A stretch of 64,000 bases of DNA from Neoscytalidium dimidiatum (GCA_037367355.1 CM074703.1:744001-808000), one strand, 5' to 3'. Positions 44,234 to 57,700 are shown, numbered from the stretch's first letter. A program made the numbers and translations. Notes: generated by a model from the letters alone, not told the origin.

Positions 44234-46127
44234 TCAATCTTGCTGCGACATGTGCGTTGGCAAGTTCCACGAAGCGTAGTCAAGATGCACGAAAGCGCGA
44301 TCGACGTTCGGCACGCTCTCCAAGACGTACTGCAGACTCTCACCCAGATCGTGCGCATCCCTGAGGCTGATATTCTCATCGACGACGATATCGGCTTCCA
44401 CGATCAACTTGTCACCCGAGTGGTAGGCCTGCAGCCCCTGGATCTGCTTGATGGTCTTGGCAAAACGCATGGACAGGTAGAGCAGGATGTTGCGCTCGTC
44501 CGCCGAGGCGGCGCGACCTGTCAGGTTCTTGATATGGTTGCTTGACGTTTCAGACCAATTTATAATGACCCAAAGAGAGAGCAGCACACCTCCCAGGGGG
44601 TCCATCCACCAGAGTTTGGCGTAGTAGCCCACTAAAGCAACGTCAGTTTCGACTGCTTCAGATGCGAATTAACGACAAGGAACATGCCAACTTACCGAGA
44701 GGGAATATGATACTGAAGAGGTTGAAGACAACGTCGGTCATGGCATCTTGAGCAAGTGCCTGCACGCTTGAATTCTTGATCATGCGGCACCAGAACCAAC
44801 AGAGACCCTTAACGACCACAGTGGCCGCCATGATGACCAAGGCGGAATTGGTCAGCTGCACGATGCGGCGGTCGTCACTCATGAATCTCTGTGCACCCTC
44901 CAAAAGCACCTGGAAGAACGCGGTGATCATGATGACGGAGAAGATCAAAACACCCACAGGTTCCAACTTGCTTCGGCCGATGGGGTAGGAGTAGCGATCC
45001 TGGCGGGAGATCAAGCGAGTCGTCACCCAAACGATAGCAGTACTGAGGAAGTCCAGAGCAGCATCGACCAGGCTGGCAAGGACCGACAAAGAAGAGGTAA
45101 GAATGGTCACGACGATTTTCATCGCCAGGAGGATGGTGTTTGCTGCCAGATTGACGTAGATGGCAATCGTCACGATCCGGTGCTGGCTGTCCGTCTCCTC
45201 CTCGGGCACGTACATGGGCATTCCCGTACCGTTCGCCTCGACATCATTGCTGATGCCTCCGTATCCAGTCTGGAATCCGTTGCCCAGCAGATGAGACTCC
45301 TCATCCGGCACCTTGTAGAGGTTCTTCGGTGTGCGCTTGACTTTGCGATTGCCAAAGGCGTCGATCGACGAGGAATTGGTGCTGTCTTCGGACGATTGTT
45401 GGGCGGCCAACAAAGGCGAATGTGAAGCTGTGCCGGACTCTTCGGAGATGGTCTCGGGGATGTTGACGGTGTTGTACTCTTGGATCAGGTTGTGGGGGAG
45501 CGACGAGTCGAGCAGACGGTCGATGAAGGCGTACTGCTGGATGAGGAAGTTGTTCCGCTCGTAGTACTTGCGGCTGCACGACCGAGTCAGTGCGGGGAAT
45601 TGGTAGTGCACGATATCATATGACCGCGTGGGAAGCAGCATATAAGGTTGCTCGCGCCCCGCCTCTCTGGATCGGTACGTACATCTTCTTCGGGTATTTC
45701 TTTAGCTCCTCATCCGACTTCCAGTACTGCTCCCTGCGATGCAATCAGCGGCGGCCGGACGAGACTCACGACGCACGGCTTACCATTTGTATCTCGGGTT
45801 GCTGTTACCGATCAAGCGCTGGCTGCGCATCTGCGGCGTCAGGAGCACCGACGCGCCGCCAATGCTCGATCGCCGGTCATCAGGGTAGTTAGGAGTAGGG
45901 GGCACGCTCCCCTTGAAGCCGAAGCTACCATTGTCGTTGTACATGTCCTCGCTCCGGACGCTCGGTGGGCGCTGGGAATAGGTACGGCTGCTCAGAGACT
46001 GCTGCAGAAGAGAGGGCAGGTGTTGCCCACGCGTCGACATAACGGCATCCTCGGACAGCGGTAAGAAATTCTTGAGGCTCGGAATGCGGCCATACTGCGG
46101 CGGCGATTGAATGGGCTGCTCGGACAT
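44234..46127 (-). CDS. cation-efflux (CDF) transporter, Mn-type motifs
   Basis: Four exons (46127-45784, 45733-45683, 45573-44696, 44631-44234) encode 556 residues. A long cytosolic, Ser-rich N-terminus with EQYWKSDEELKKYPKKI leads into the membrane domain from about residue 264. The two metal-site helices carry DxxxD: D302-D306 (LVDAALD) and D408-D412 (QDAMTD). Zinc CDFs have HxxxD there, while Mn-transporting CDFs typically have DxxxD, so manganese export from the cytosol into vacuole, Golgi or medium is the best prediction. The C-terminal cytoplasmic domain (GLQAYHSGDKLIVEADIVV) is the usual CDF dimerisation domain. The 51-nt second exon is confirmed by phase and by the conserved KKIRKYYERNN junction. 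Substrate is inference. Confidence 0.9.
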
Positions 46128-47225
46128 GGCTGCGAAAGTAGCGCAGAAGGGAGAATCGGGGAGAGGGATGAGTGCAGAGAAGGTATGGTGGACGGGTGAG
46201 GCGCGACGGCTTTGGCGCTCTAATAAAAGTCTCCAAAGACTGCCAAGAGGAGCTCTGCCCCAAGGTCGAGTGCCTAAACCCGCGGGGTCGGCGTCATTGC
46301 TCCACCATCCCTGTCTCGCATGCAGCTGCTGCTCTACCCAGCCTCAACTGCGCCCGGACCCTGACGCTACCATCCACCCTCCCTCCCCACGTTGCCTGTC
46401 AGCCTCGCCGAATTTGCCGCCGCCCATTGACGTCTGGGCGTCTCGTCCGCAACCAGCGCGATAGCAGAGGCCCAGGTCTCACTCGCTATCGCGCTTCTGG
46501 AAGCCGCCAATACCCCTCCATCCTCCCCCCGCGCGCCGCTGACCGGTATCGTCTGTCAGGGTCCGCTAACTTGCCTAGCAGGGGAGACAACCCCAGTGCA
46601 TAGTCCGAATGTGGTATACTGATGGGCGACCCTGATGCACACGCTGGGAAGTCGTGCAGTAGCCGAAACTCTTAGCGTCGTGCATCATATCGCGAGCTGC
46701 GCAGACAGTAGGAGAGCGAAACTCCGCAGTGGGACTTTTCAGGCATCCAAGGGACCATGCCTGTATCTCATCCAGAGGCACGGGATCAGCGTACCAGCCG
46801 CCTCGAGCCCGGCGCTTAGGACTCTCCTCCGCCTGAGCTTGAGATCGCCCGAATGAATGGCATTCAGGTTTCGCAAGTGTCTGAACGAGGAGGCGCAGTA
46901 ATCCGGGTGTAGGCCGGTTGTATCACTCGTCCAATCGACGCTTCATCTCCGCAGATCACTCCAGCAGTGGCTTGTTTATTTCCGCTGCCGTTTGGTGGCT
47001 GTCGTTTGTTCTTGACATACATGTACATTCAACCAAGCCTTCGCTTGGACTTGCCAATTTCGCGCGAGCATGTGCTAACTACAAATTGCGCTTCCAGTGC
47101 CTTTTGTTTTCTCCACCAAATGCTCACATTCAAGTAAAATTTCTTTTTATAAAGTACAAAAGATCAGGCGCAAGTGCCCGAAAAGAAATCCTCCTCCCAC
47201 CAATGCAGTGTTGTTGTTTAGGCGC
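46128..47225. other. intergenic between SEC61 and the CDF gene
   Basis: The stretch should contain the CDF promoter (near 46130-46600) and the SEC61 3' end. No further gene, RNA or repeat is recognised. Confidence 0.5.
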
Positions 47226-48976
47226 TTAGCCGAGGACCATGCCCTTGAGGCCAGCAGTGTCGCCCTCCTTGGCGGCGATTTCGAAATAGCTGTAGATGAT
47301 ACTGCAATAGGATTAGCTTTGAGGATTGGAAACTGGCGTCCGGTAGACTTACGTGACAGCGAGCAGGATGCCAGTGCCGGAGCCGAGAGCACCGAGAAGG
47401 TCGCTAGCGACGGAGAGAGCACCAATACAAGCACCGCCGAAAGCAGCAGCCGTGGGAATGACGCGCTTGAGCTCCTTGTACATCGACTGCTCACGGTGAC
47501 CAGCCATAACAAGACCCTGCTCCTTCAGTTGCTTGGCGACATCCCTGGGGGAAGAGCCAGAGACCTCAATCCACGTCTTGGAGAACACGGCGCAGGCAAT
47601 GAGCATGTAGGTGATGTAGACAACGGTGTGGATCTGCAGACAGGACGATTAGATTTGTAACGCGCAAATTGGTCTCTAGATACCTACCGGGTCAAGCAGA
47701 GCCTCGGTGAAGTTCAGCGGCGGAGACATATAGTAAGCAATGCCAGAAGCAGCGTAGAGCTGAGCCGAGCCCTCGCGAGGCTCCCAGACGCCGAGAAGAC
47801 GGACGAGGAGGTTGTCGCTGAAGCGGGAGTAGAGCATCTGCGAGATGAGGAAGATGTTGGAGCTCAGAGCGGACTGGAGCATAATGGGCTGCAAAACTGT
47901 TAGAAAATCGGGGCCGGTCGAAGGAATCGCGCTACTATCTCTGGACCTACCATGTTTGAGGTGTAGAAGAGGCGGACGGGGTAAGATCCGCGCATGCCCC
48001 TCTGGCGAGAAGACTTGACAGGAATCTCAACACGGAAGCCCTGGAGGTAGATGACAGCCGCGAAAACGAGAACAGTAGCCATGAGGTTCATGATGTTGGG
48101 CAGGTTCTGGCGGTAGAAGGCCTCGCGCAGAGCAAGCTGCTTGTTAGGCCAGGTGATGAGCAGATGGAAAAGCGCAATAACGGCGCCCTCGAACTCGGGA
48201 CCACGGCCAGTGTTGATGGTGGTGGGAGAGAAGGCCTTCCAGATGATCGACTCGCAAATGTTGGTCGCAATGAAGAGCGAAATACCACTACCCAAGCCAT
48301 AACCCTTCTGGAGGAGCTCATCCAGCAGAATGACAATCAGGCCAGCAACAACGAGCTGAACAACCAGAAGAACGCAGACACCAGCACCAAGGTCAGAAGG
48401 CTGACCGTAAAGACCAGTCAGGACGTAGACGCAGGCTTGGCCAAAGCTGAGAATGATGGCCAGAAGTTTCTGGGCAGTCTGGTAGAGCTCGCGGTCGGTC
48501 TTGAGGTCGAGGTTAACGTCGATGAGGTGGGTACCAGCGAGGAGCTGGAAGACCATGCCCGAGGAGATGATAGGCGTAATACCCAATTCCATCAGTGTTC
48601 CACGATTGGAGGCCAGCATCATACGCAGCCAGTACAACGGGTCCGAGGTGTCGGAGGACACAATGCCGTACAGTGGCATCTGCGACATGACCAAGAAGAT
48701 CAAGAGCGTCACGCCCGTCCACATCAACCGCTGGTTGAAGGGCGTCTTGGTCTCCGGCGCCGCAACCCTAGCAATAGCGTCAGTCCGCAGATCCCCTGCG
48801 CACAGGCGAAATATAGCACGTACTCTGGGAGCAGAGGCACGAAGGGCTTGATTAGGTCGAGGAACCGCACTGCGCATCGAAGGACAGCGGTCAGCAGGCG
48901 TGCAATCGAGTCAATGGCCAGCGCGGCGGGAATGGGAGGCGCGCGCGCAGGCGGAGGACAACTTACAGCCGCTCAT
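47226..48976 (-). CDS. SEC61: Sec61 alpha subunit of the ER translocon
   Basis: Six exons (48976-48967, 48869-48824, 48767-47951, 47888-47688, 47633-47353, 47301-47226) encode 476 residues, the normal Sec61 alpha length. The protein forms the channel through which secretory and membrane proteins enter the endoplasmic reticulum. It begins [20 protein letters not shown]. Conserved stretches are [72 protein letters not shown] and the end [10 protein letters not shown]. About ten hydrophobic helices are present. The first coding exon has only 10 bases, and every junction keeps phase and restores a conserved sequence. It is divergent from SEC8. Confidence 0.97.
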
Positions 48977-49427
48977 CTTGACGGTTCTCCAGGGGGAGCG
49001 AAGATTAGAAAGAAAGGGTTAAGGAGCGAAGAGAACAATGGCAAGGAGGCGCCGCGGACTGGGACTCTGACGATGGATGGCGGAGGTGGATGGTGGTGAG
49101 GAAGCGCGACACGGGCGTTTTGTGCGCTCTCCAGGCTAAGGCCAGATTGCCAGCTGGTCGTCAAGCGCGAACTTGGGGGAGAGCGGCCGATCATTTGCCG
49201 ACGGGGCCGCGCCGCTAGCGAGCTGCTTGCCCGCCCAAAGGCCCAGGGCACCAGGAAGCTCGGGCGCGCCCAGTCAGCGGCGAGACATGTCCCGCCGCCA
49301 GTGCTCCAACAAATGCGCCAACCCGACTTCCGCCTGCCTGGACAAAGAGCGGGCCGCAGCATGAGCTGCTTCTACCTCCACAACCGCCCGCGATCGACCT
49401 CCACCCGCCGCTGACTCGACCGCAATC
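48977..49427. promoter_or_regulatory. divergent promoter region SEC61 / SEC8
   Basis: These 451 bp separate the start codons of two secretory-pathway genes transcribed outward. No TATA box is evident. Shared regulation of translocation and exocytosis genes is possible but is an inference. Confidence 0.45.
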
Positions 49428-52400
49428 ATGTCCTCGCTGCCTCGCAACCCGCGCTCAGGGGCCAACGGCTATTCCAACGGCTATGGCGGCGGCCGCTACG
49501 CCCAGCCCGACGGCGACGACTACAGTAGCGTACGCAGCTACGGCTCGGACAGAAGCCGCGACCGCCGCCCTGGAGGCTACGGAGGCTTTGACGACCAGCC
49601 AGAACCCCAAGAACGCCCACGCGTGGCCCGTCCTACGAGCATCGAGCGGAGACGCGAAGTAAGGAGGAGCGGGGAATTCAACTCTCGGAGCAGGAGTAGG
49701 CCGGACTATGCGCGGGGCGGAAATGCGAGCAAGCAGATCGAAGGTGAGTAGTTGTGGGACAAGCCCGGGAACCTGCATACGCGGGTGATTGGGAAATGCT
49801 ATGCCAGAGCAGCCAGACCCGCTGAGCAAGGCGTGCAGCCAGTAGCCGTGCTGACCTGCTATTTCGTAGATGTGCTGGATTATATCCAGAAAGAGTGGAC
49901 GTTCATGACAACCGAGAACTGCACACCCGTTCAGGTTGCCCTGAAACTGCTTGACTCCAGCTCTCTTGGTCTCGCCAATCGTCAGAACGAATTCATGAGC
50001 ACCCATGCCGAGTTGCAGACTGCCCTGAAAGCTATCGTCAACGAGCATCACCAAGGTTTCAACAGTTCCATCGGTACTTTCCACAAGATCCAGAACAGCC
50101 TGCAGCAGTCACAACAACGTGTGCGGTCTTTGAAGGAGTCTTTGGTCTCGGCGAAGGAGAATTTGTCCACCGCAAAGCCGGAGCTCAAAGCTTTCGCCGC
50201 CGCCGCACAAAGCTACGATGAGATGTTGCAGGTCCTGAACTCCATTGAGCAGCTTCAACACGTGCCGGAACGGCTGGAGATCCGGATATCTGAGAAGAGA
50301 TTCATACCAGCTGTGGATGTCTTGCAAGACGCGCTGAGGTTGATAAGAAAATCCGAAATGGAGAATATTGGGGCTTTAAGCGACTTGCGAGTCTATCTGA
50401 GTAATCAAGAACACTCATTGTCCGATATTCTCATCGAAGAACTCCACAATCACCTATACTTGAAGTCACCCTACTGCGAGGATCGCTGGAAGGTCCACGC
50501 GCAAAACCAACCCAAGACTGGTGCCGACGGTACCATAGCAGGCATCGATTCCGGGCGCAAAGCACTTTATCAATTTTTGGACGGTCTTGACACGTCGGAA
50601 GCTTTCGTGGATGACGCATCTCGCAATCCCGAGGCAGATACATTCCACTACGTTCAAGTTATTCTGGAGGCATTAAACAAGATGAGTCGACTAGATCTCG
50701 CAATCGAATCTATCATACAACGTTTGCCCGTCGAGCTGTTCAGGGTCGTCGAGAGATCGAACACGGAAGTCGCTCAAAGACACCCGAGCTTGGTCCGAGG
50801 ATATGCTAGTAAAAGTGGTGCAAAGTCGAGCAGATCCTACGAGAGCGACGAAACTCGAGCTACACTTCTGAATGATCTCCTCTGGACTCTCTATGCTAGA
50901 TTTGAGGCGATTGCAGAGAGTCATCGCGTTGTTCACGAGGTTGTGGCAGGCATCTCGAAGAGAGATGGGTTACGGGATGCTGCTGTGCTGACTAGCAGTT
51001 TTAAAGAATTGTGGAAGCTATATCAAAGTGAGGTATGTTCAAAAACGAGCGCAAGCGAAACCTTTTGAGCGCTGACGCTGTGAAGATGCGTTCTCTGCTT
51101 CATGATTATCTATCCACGGATGGCGAGATGGCTTTTAGGTCTGCCCAGGGAGGAGCGAACAGCGATAGCCCTTTCCTCCGGATGCAGAGAGATAAGAACA
51201 AGGTGCGTTTCTTCAGGAATTGGAATCTATTACATTGCTAATCCTGCGGCAGAAAATGTTCAAGCTCTCTGATATGGATATTGCCTCGACAGACTTTGCA
51301 TCGGAACGGGATGATCTGGAGTTGATACTCAAATCTTCTGTGCCTGGTCTCGTTTCTGACTCAAAGCGTATCGTTGGAACGACAACGAATGCGAATAGTC
51401 AAGGGCAGGATGGGAGTGCGACGGGACATAAACTCCTCGTCGAGCCCAGTGTATTCAACATGGGAATATTACTTCCTCCGTCCCTAGCGTTCCTTAATCG
51501 CTTAAAGGAAGTAGTGCCTCCCGGCTCGGATATTGTTACGAGTACTCTCACTTCTTTTCTCGACGACTTCCTCGTCAATGTTTTCCACCCTCAGCTGGAC
51601 GAGACCCTGATGGACCTGTGCGCACAAACCTTCATGGAGGCCGACACCTTCCAGGAGGATCCCCAATGGCAGCTGCACTCAAAGAAGCCAATATTCAAGG
51701 TACGATCCTGTACTCGTAGGACGCAAGAATATACTACAAGTACTAATAAGGTCCCAGGGCACTACCAAGTTTTTCGCACTCATTACTGCCTTCTGCAAAA
51801 TGCTTGACAATCTCCCTCATGATCAAGCATTCAGCCAACTCATCATCACTCAAATGGTGACCTACTACGACAAGTGCTACGGGTGGTATAAGGTGCTGGT
51901 AACGCGGGCCCAAGAAAAGAAACTCAAAGCGTCGGCTGCCCTGAGAGAGAACCCAGAAGTTGCGAAGGCGCTTGCTGCTTTGATGCAAGCAGACGACACG
52001 AATCGCGCCGTCCTTCTCCGTCAGTCAACGGAGCTCTTGCTTTCGACGTCCAACTACCAAGCTCTCCAAGAGCCAGACCTGATTAACGACCGCAAGAGCA
52101 TAGCAGCTCTGTGTCTCCTTTACACTAGCATGAAATGGCTTGCAAGCAAAGTACAAAGTCTTCGGCATATTAGTGACCGCGCCACCGACTCATCACGCCC
52201 CGATGGTGGCAGGCAACAACACAGACGACGTTGGACCAACGTAGGTTCTTTGGAGCCACGTGGAGATGGCAACCCGGTCTTCTTGCCTCTCAACCACGAG
52301 ACTGCGATGTATGCAATCACTCGTTTACTTTTTTGCATGGTTCAGGCTGACAGTGTTAGTGCTTTTGACGGGGTCGTCAATTCGTACCATGAGCTCGCCG

Positions 52401-53037
52401 CCATTATCCTGCAAACACTTCATCTGGAGACGAGGACACATGTGATGTATCATATCAACCAATGTTTCCAGGGGACATATCGACTTGATCAGCTCTTCAA
52501 TGAGCCAGATGCGGATGTTCTCATGCTCAACTCTGAACTGAGCGACATCGATGAGGAAATTAGCGGTCAACTAATGAAGCACCAACACGAGTATGCCCTC
52601 GTTGCAGCCAAATACCTACTTCACTCATACTGACTAACCTTTGTAGTTATATCACCCACGGTATCGGATCTCTTGCCGACACGCTTCTTGTCAGGAACTC
52701 CAGCAGAATTGGGCGGATGAATGAGAACGGCTGCGGCCGTATGCAGCTTAATATTCTGGTGCTGCAACAAAACCTCAAGAACATTGAAGCTGGAGCCGTT
52801 CTGTCTAACGCAACGCAATATTACAACATGTTCACGACAGGGCCGGAGTCGATTGTGGAGGCAGCCAAGGCATCAAAGGCCAACAACGGCCCATTCACGT
52901 ACGATGAGCTGAAGGTGCTTCTGGAGCTCTACTACAGCGAAGACTCGGCGAGCGAGAGGAGAGAAGTTGCGATGAAGGCGAAGTCGGGGCTCAATGATTA
53001 CCTGTTGCAATTGAGCGAGCATATGTGGACTGAGTAA
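49428..53037 (+). CDS. SEC8: exocyst complex component Sec8
   Basis: Six exons (49428-49743, 49870-51032, 51086-51202, 51253-51699, 51758-52590, 52647-53037) encode 1088 residues, close to other fungal Sec8 proteins. Sec8 is a rod-like subunit of the octameric exocyst that tethers secretory vesicles to the plasma membrane at growing tips. A Gly/Tyr/Arg-rich disordered N-terminus of about 100 residues precedes the Sec8 domain (DVLDYIQKEWTFM; AIVNEHHQGFNSSIGTFHKI), which includes a helical segment (QNSLQQSQQRVRSLKESLVS). The C-terminal half is all-helical, ending ELYYSEDSASERREVAMKAK. All five introns (50-126 nt) have GT-AG borders and keep phase. Confidence 0.95.
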
Positions 53038-53393
53038 TGAATAATGGGGAGCATTGGGTGTTTGGGACTGGAAGGCTTGTCGCACACTGGTAAATTAGAC
53101 ACAGCGAGTTAGCCACGACAAAAGTTGGCAATATTTGATTTCTGTGATGCTTGAAGCGATCTCGCGGGGAAAGCGTTGAGCACTAGTGATGCGCATGAAT
53201 GTGAGTGTAAAGAACTCGGACACTAGGGCTAGTTTGTATTTGCCAAGGACGAGGGAGGATCGCTACAGGGATTCTAGGCGCGAAACGCGACTGCGCGCTT
53301 TCACATGCTCGCAGATCGTCTCATCCGAGCTCACTGTCTACATCATTCACCAATCTTCATCACAATCGATTCATTCTGAGATCGCATCCCACC
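53038..53393. promoter_or_regulatory. SEC8 3' end and GPI19 promoter
   Basis: These 356 bp lie between two head-to-tail genes and contain no other feature I can name. Confidence 0.4.
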
Positions 53394-54713
53394 ATGCCAC
53401 CGCAAAGCAGAGGCAACGGCTTGCCCAAAGGCTTCCACTCAAAGTCAACGCCCAACCTCCCAACACTGAGCTCTTTAGACTCCGACTTATCACCCGCGCC
53501 GAACCCTCCCAGTGCCAAAACCGACGCGCCCAGCAACCCGCTGTCCCCAACGGATACGGGCACGTCGCCGTCAGAGCCAGCTTCGATCGAAGATAACCTT
53601 TCAACTGAAGACCCATTCGCGCTGGACGGGTCAGGGACCAGCAGCGTCTCAGATGACGAATTCGACTTCGATTTCGACAACGACGTCGCTGATGACGACC
53701 TGCCCAATGGCCGCAGCGCCAGCACCGACGGCACCAGCGGCCAAACACGCCGACCGCTCTACTCGCACACCTCGCGCTCGCACTCACACCTGCCACACAC
53801 CTCGTCCGCACTCTTCCCGCCTTTCTACAACCGCCCGCCCACTCCGCTCCCGCCCAGTCCATCGTTGACGTCTCTCCTCCGCCCTTCCTTCTCCGCGCAA
53901 ACATCGCGGCCCACCACGCCTGACTCGTCCGATGTCGAAGGCATCAATCCAAGCGTGGGCAGCCGGTACACCTCGACAACGAACACGACGACCACGACGG
54001 GCGGCACGGGCACGAGCACGAAGCGCGCGCCGAGCGCCATGTCCGGGGCGTCGAACGGCACGACGGGCACGGGCACGCCGACGAACCACCTGAACGCGTC
54101 ATTCGCGTCGGCGACGCTGGTGCCGCGCGCGTCGCCCAAGGTCCCCACGTACGAGTACTACGGCTTCTTCATCTATCTGGCCAGCAGCTTCGCGTTCCTC
54201 ATGTACCTGCTGTGGGCCTACCTGCCCCGCCCCTTCCTGCATCAGCTCGGCATCTACTACTACCCGAATCGCTGGTGGGCGCTGGCCGTGCCGGCGTGGC
54301 TGGTCGTTTTGGTCGTGTATATTTATGTGGCGCTGGCGAGCTACAATCTGGGGTATTTGACCCTGCCGATGGGAAGTAGCGAGAACATCGTGGATGATGC
54401 GGCACAGATTGCGACGTTGGACTCGAGGGGGAGGGTTGTGAGGAAGGGGAAGGATGGGAAGGTGGAAAAGGTTGGGTCGAGGAAGGCGAGTGGGAGGCAT
54501 AGCAGGAGTGGCTCGGTGAAGGGGGACGGGAAAGGGGGTGGGTTTGCGGTCGAGCCGGGGACGACAGTGGATTGGAAGGCAATCTGGAGCGAGAGCACGG
54601 ATGCCGTGTTGGATGTGCCGATTGGTGGCGTTTGTGAGATTCTTTATGGGGATGGGAGGGAGCTGGATGATGAGGGTGGGGATGCCAATGGAATCGTGAA
54701 TGGTTTGACGTGA
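53394..54713 (+). CDS. GPI19: PIG-P/Gpi19 subunit of GPI-GlcNAc transferase
   Basis: A single exon encodes 439 residues. PIG-P is a small membrane subunit of the ER complex that transfers N-acetylglucosamine to phosphatidylinositol, the first step of GPI-anchor synthesis. Residues 1-245 are a Ser/Thr/Pro-rich, partly acidic extension that is absent from the short yeast protein but common in filamentous fungi. The PIG-P domain follows with two transmembrane helices, YEYYGFFIYLASSFAFLMYL and AVPAWLVVLVVYIYVALASY, then LTLPMGSSENIVDD. After a basic Gly/Lys/Ser linker the domain resumes near the C-terminus (DVPIGGVCEILY). The long extension could be regulatory; its role is unknown. Confidence 0.88.
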   Translation: MPPQSRGNGLPKGFHSKSTPNLPTLSSLDSDLSPAPNPPSAKTDAPSNPLSPTDTGTSPSEPASIEDNLSTEDPFALDGSGTSSVSDDEFDFDFDNDVADDDLPNGRSASTDGTSGQTRRPLYSHTSRSHSHLPHTSSALFPPFYNRPPTPLPPSPSLTSLLRPSFSAQTSRPTTPDSSDVEGINPSVGSRYTSTTNTTTTTGGTGTSTKRAPSAMSGASNGTTGTGTPTNHLNASFASATLVPRASPKVPTYEYYGFFIYLASSFAFLMYLLWAYLPRPFLHQLGIYYYPNRWWALAVPAWLVVLVVYIYVALASYNLGYLTLPMGSSENIVDDAAQIATLDSRGRVVRKGKDGKVEKVGSRKASGRHSRSGSVKGDGKGGGFAVEPGTTVDWKAIWSESTDAVLDVPIGGVCEILYGDGRELDDEGGDANGIVNGLT

Positions 54714-57700
54714 GATGTGTGGGGGTGTTCATGATATATGATTAATTCAAGCGATATGGATACTTGCGAAGAGGTCGATCCCTTTTCCCATGTGATCGCA
54801 ATTAAAAAGAAACATATAACCAGCGATAAATTATGGCTCCTGCCTCACCTTAAGGACGAGTCATGCTGCCTTTCGGATCGCAACAAAATTGAGTCCGCGT
54901 AGGTAGTTACGGTCGGCATCTTTGAGAGTAGTAGGCAAACGGCGATGTCAAGTCATGAAGGTGACATAAGGATTCAGTTTTGTAATATGTGTGCCAGGCA
55001 AAAATGCAAGCCTTAGAAGGTCTTTCCCATTTGCGCGGCTCAGTAGCATCAGGAATGAGTATGTCTCCATGATTTGCAGTGGGCGAACCTCTTGATTCTG
55101 ACCGTAAAATAGTGCGAAATGTTCGCGAATTGCAGTCGGCGAAAGGGAAGGGTGAAACCTTCCTTCGTTCCCAGGCGTTCGCTGAGACTTCTTCCTCTAC
55201 GCGGTCTTTTATAGTTAGAACACCAGATAGCGCTGAGGAAGGCGCCTTCCGCATGGTAAGTTCTTAGCATGTCTTCATTCTCCGTCTCGTTGCTCTTCTC
55301 TTCATTTCTTCACCCCGACTGACCACCGCCGCCAATATTGATAACTTGTATAGAGTTATCATTGCTAGCGTTCTTGAATATTTATACTGGGTTGTTGGAA
55401 AGACCGTCTTGCAGATACATATTCCAACGTACAAGGAGCTCAACTCGCATACCAGGAACCATCGGCTTCAGAACTCAGAATCTGCGTCTCCGTTTGAGCT
55501 GGCACAGCGCAGAAATTCAGCCCTATTGCCTTCACTTCCTGGACAGGTATACTTCGACGGAAATCTCAAACTGCCAACAGCAAACGCAGACATGGAAAGG
55601 ACGCCGCCCCTGCAGAGTCGAGAAAAGCTTTGAATCCACCACGAAGCCCACTGGCCGTTCCACAAGTGACGAGGGAGTGTGTAATTGGAGGCCAAAATTA
55701 CGAGCCCTGACAAGATAAAAAACAGCCCCAGCCTAAGGTGAAGCAGCATCGTCAATTACCCAGGCCACTGGACCGAAGACAACTCAACTATTCAAACCAC
55801 GACTATATGCCCAGAGGAGCCCTTCATCGAGAACCCAGAGGTACGACACAACCCTGACTTTTGCGAAGAAGTAATTATTAGCAGGCATTCTAATGTTTAT
55901 CTGACAGGGAAGGGTATCTGTTCAATATTTTCAAATTCTTGGTAAATCACCGCTTGTCCCACTTCAGCGGCGATTCAAACGGATTCGGCCGGTAAAATGA
56001 CACTGTCCATCACAGCATTACGAATGAAGAGAATGACAAAGTCAAGGCTGCCGGTAAAAGTCTTAACTCAACCGCCTTAAGGCTGAGGTAAAACAATGTC
56101 TTCCATCGTCCATAGATTGATGGACGCTCCATGATGTCTCATGTCTGTACTCTTCGGATAAATCTGGTGCCTATGGACCCAAATCTACACCTGCATTGCG
56201 CCATGTACAGGTTTCACTGTTACATTTCTTCACTCCGTCACTCGCATTTTCTGCTTCAGTGGAACCTGATCAAGCCGAGATGGAACATTTGCTGGCCGAG
56301 GCTCTCTTTCTCATTGGACAATTCTGCCGTATCCTCATCTTCCTCGGATTTCGCGCCCTTACTGCATTCCATCAGCTTTGGCGGTACCTCCTCTTTTTGC
56401 ATGATTCTGATAACTACTTCCAGCTTGACCGCAGCGCCGAGACAATATGGGACGAAGTGGTCTCGTGAATTTCTGATTGGGCACGTGAGCAGGATCATAT
56501 TCTCGAAAAGGCTGCGAAAGCCTTCCATAGACGAGCAAAGACTTATTTGAGGTGCTCCGGGATAACTTGTAAGGCGGTAGCGTTCATGCTAAACCATACC
56601 CCGATATCCTTTCACTTTGCCTTCGTTGAATTATCCGGAGGAAATGCTGCTGTGCCTGCAACTACTGGATAGACCATCTTGGCTACTTGACTTCACACTT
56701 TAGAAGGAAAATATGTGGTGGTGTTCTCCGTTCTGTGGGGGGAGGCGTAAATTCATGTCATGATGATGGCGGGGTAGGTGGGAGAGTATTGGGATGGTTT
56801 GATGGCGAGTTGGTCTGCGCTCGTGATAAGATCAGGCTGGGGTGATTGCGGAGAGGCTCTGCGAAGGTGTCCTGGAAGAGCTTTCGGGTGCGGGCTTCAA
56901 GAAGGGTCTGTGGATTTGCCGAGGCGTGACGCTTGCGGTGTTATGAACAAGTCTGAGGGTATCTATGTATGCAGAAGTCTGGGAGAATGAAAGGCGAGGG
57001 ACTCGGAAATAGATTTTGGGCGAACATGCGGGGAAATACAATGCCTGCTATGTTCAAGGGATTCGTTTTTTGCTGGGTACGCTTACAACAATGTTTGACA
57101 TAGACTTGCTACTAACTTTCCAGGTTGGTAGGGGGCTAGAGGGGTTCTGGATAAGCTTGAGCGAGACGATTATGGGAGCAGTGGCCGGTATGACAATTTG
57201 GAACGAAAGGGAAAGTCTGATCGGAGAGCGTTTGGTCTAGAGAAGAAATATGGGGTGGTACTTCGACGGCTGCAGCGGTGTGGAACTAACTGCGGAGCAT
57301 TGAGCAGAGTAAAGACATGATTAAGGTGTGTCCATTCATATGCCTAAAGAGGCAAAACTTCTCTCGTCATGGTCAACAGGGGCCGAGAGGGGTCTGCATA
57401 CTCGGTCCAACCGGAACATCCGAGCTGTTCTGCGAGTTGCGATACTAGTCCCAAAAAGGCAGCCGAGATGCAATTGTGGGTCATCATGTTGCGCCGAGGC
57501 CGCTTGGTCATGGTTTCCAAAAGCAATGTCATCCAAAGGCAAATTCCCTATAATTGTCCTTGTTAAGGCGATGTGAGAGCCGACACTGACAAAGTCGAGC
57601 TGCCTCAAGCAATCTACAGCTGAGAGGAACGGTGAACGAAAGGACTCTGCGGAATTCGTATTTCGTCGTTGGAGATCAGTGCCAGTCGTATTACCTTTGC

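Noticed and set aside
55468..55755. 95-codon minus-strand frame starting with a hydrophobic, signal-like segment
   Set aside because: It overlaps two plus-strand frames of similar length, has no motif and lies in a gene-poor block. Chance is the simplest explanation.
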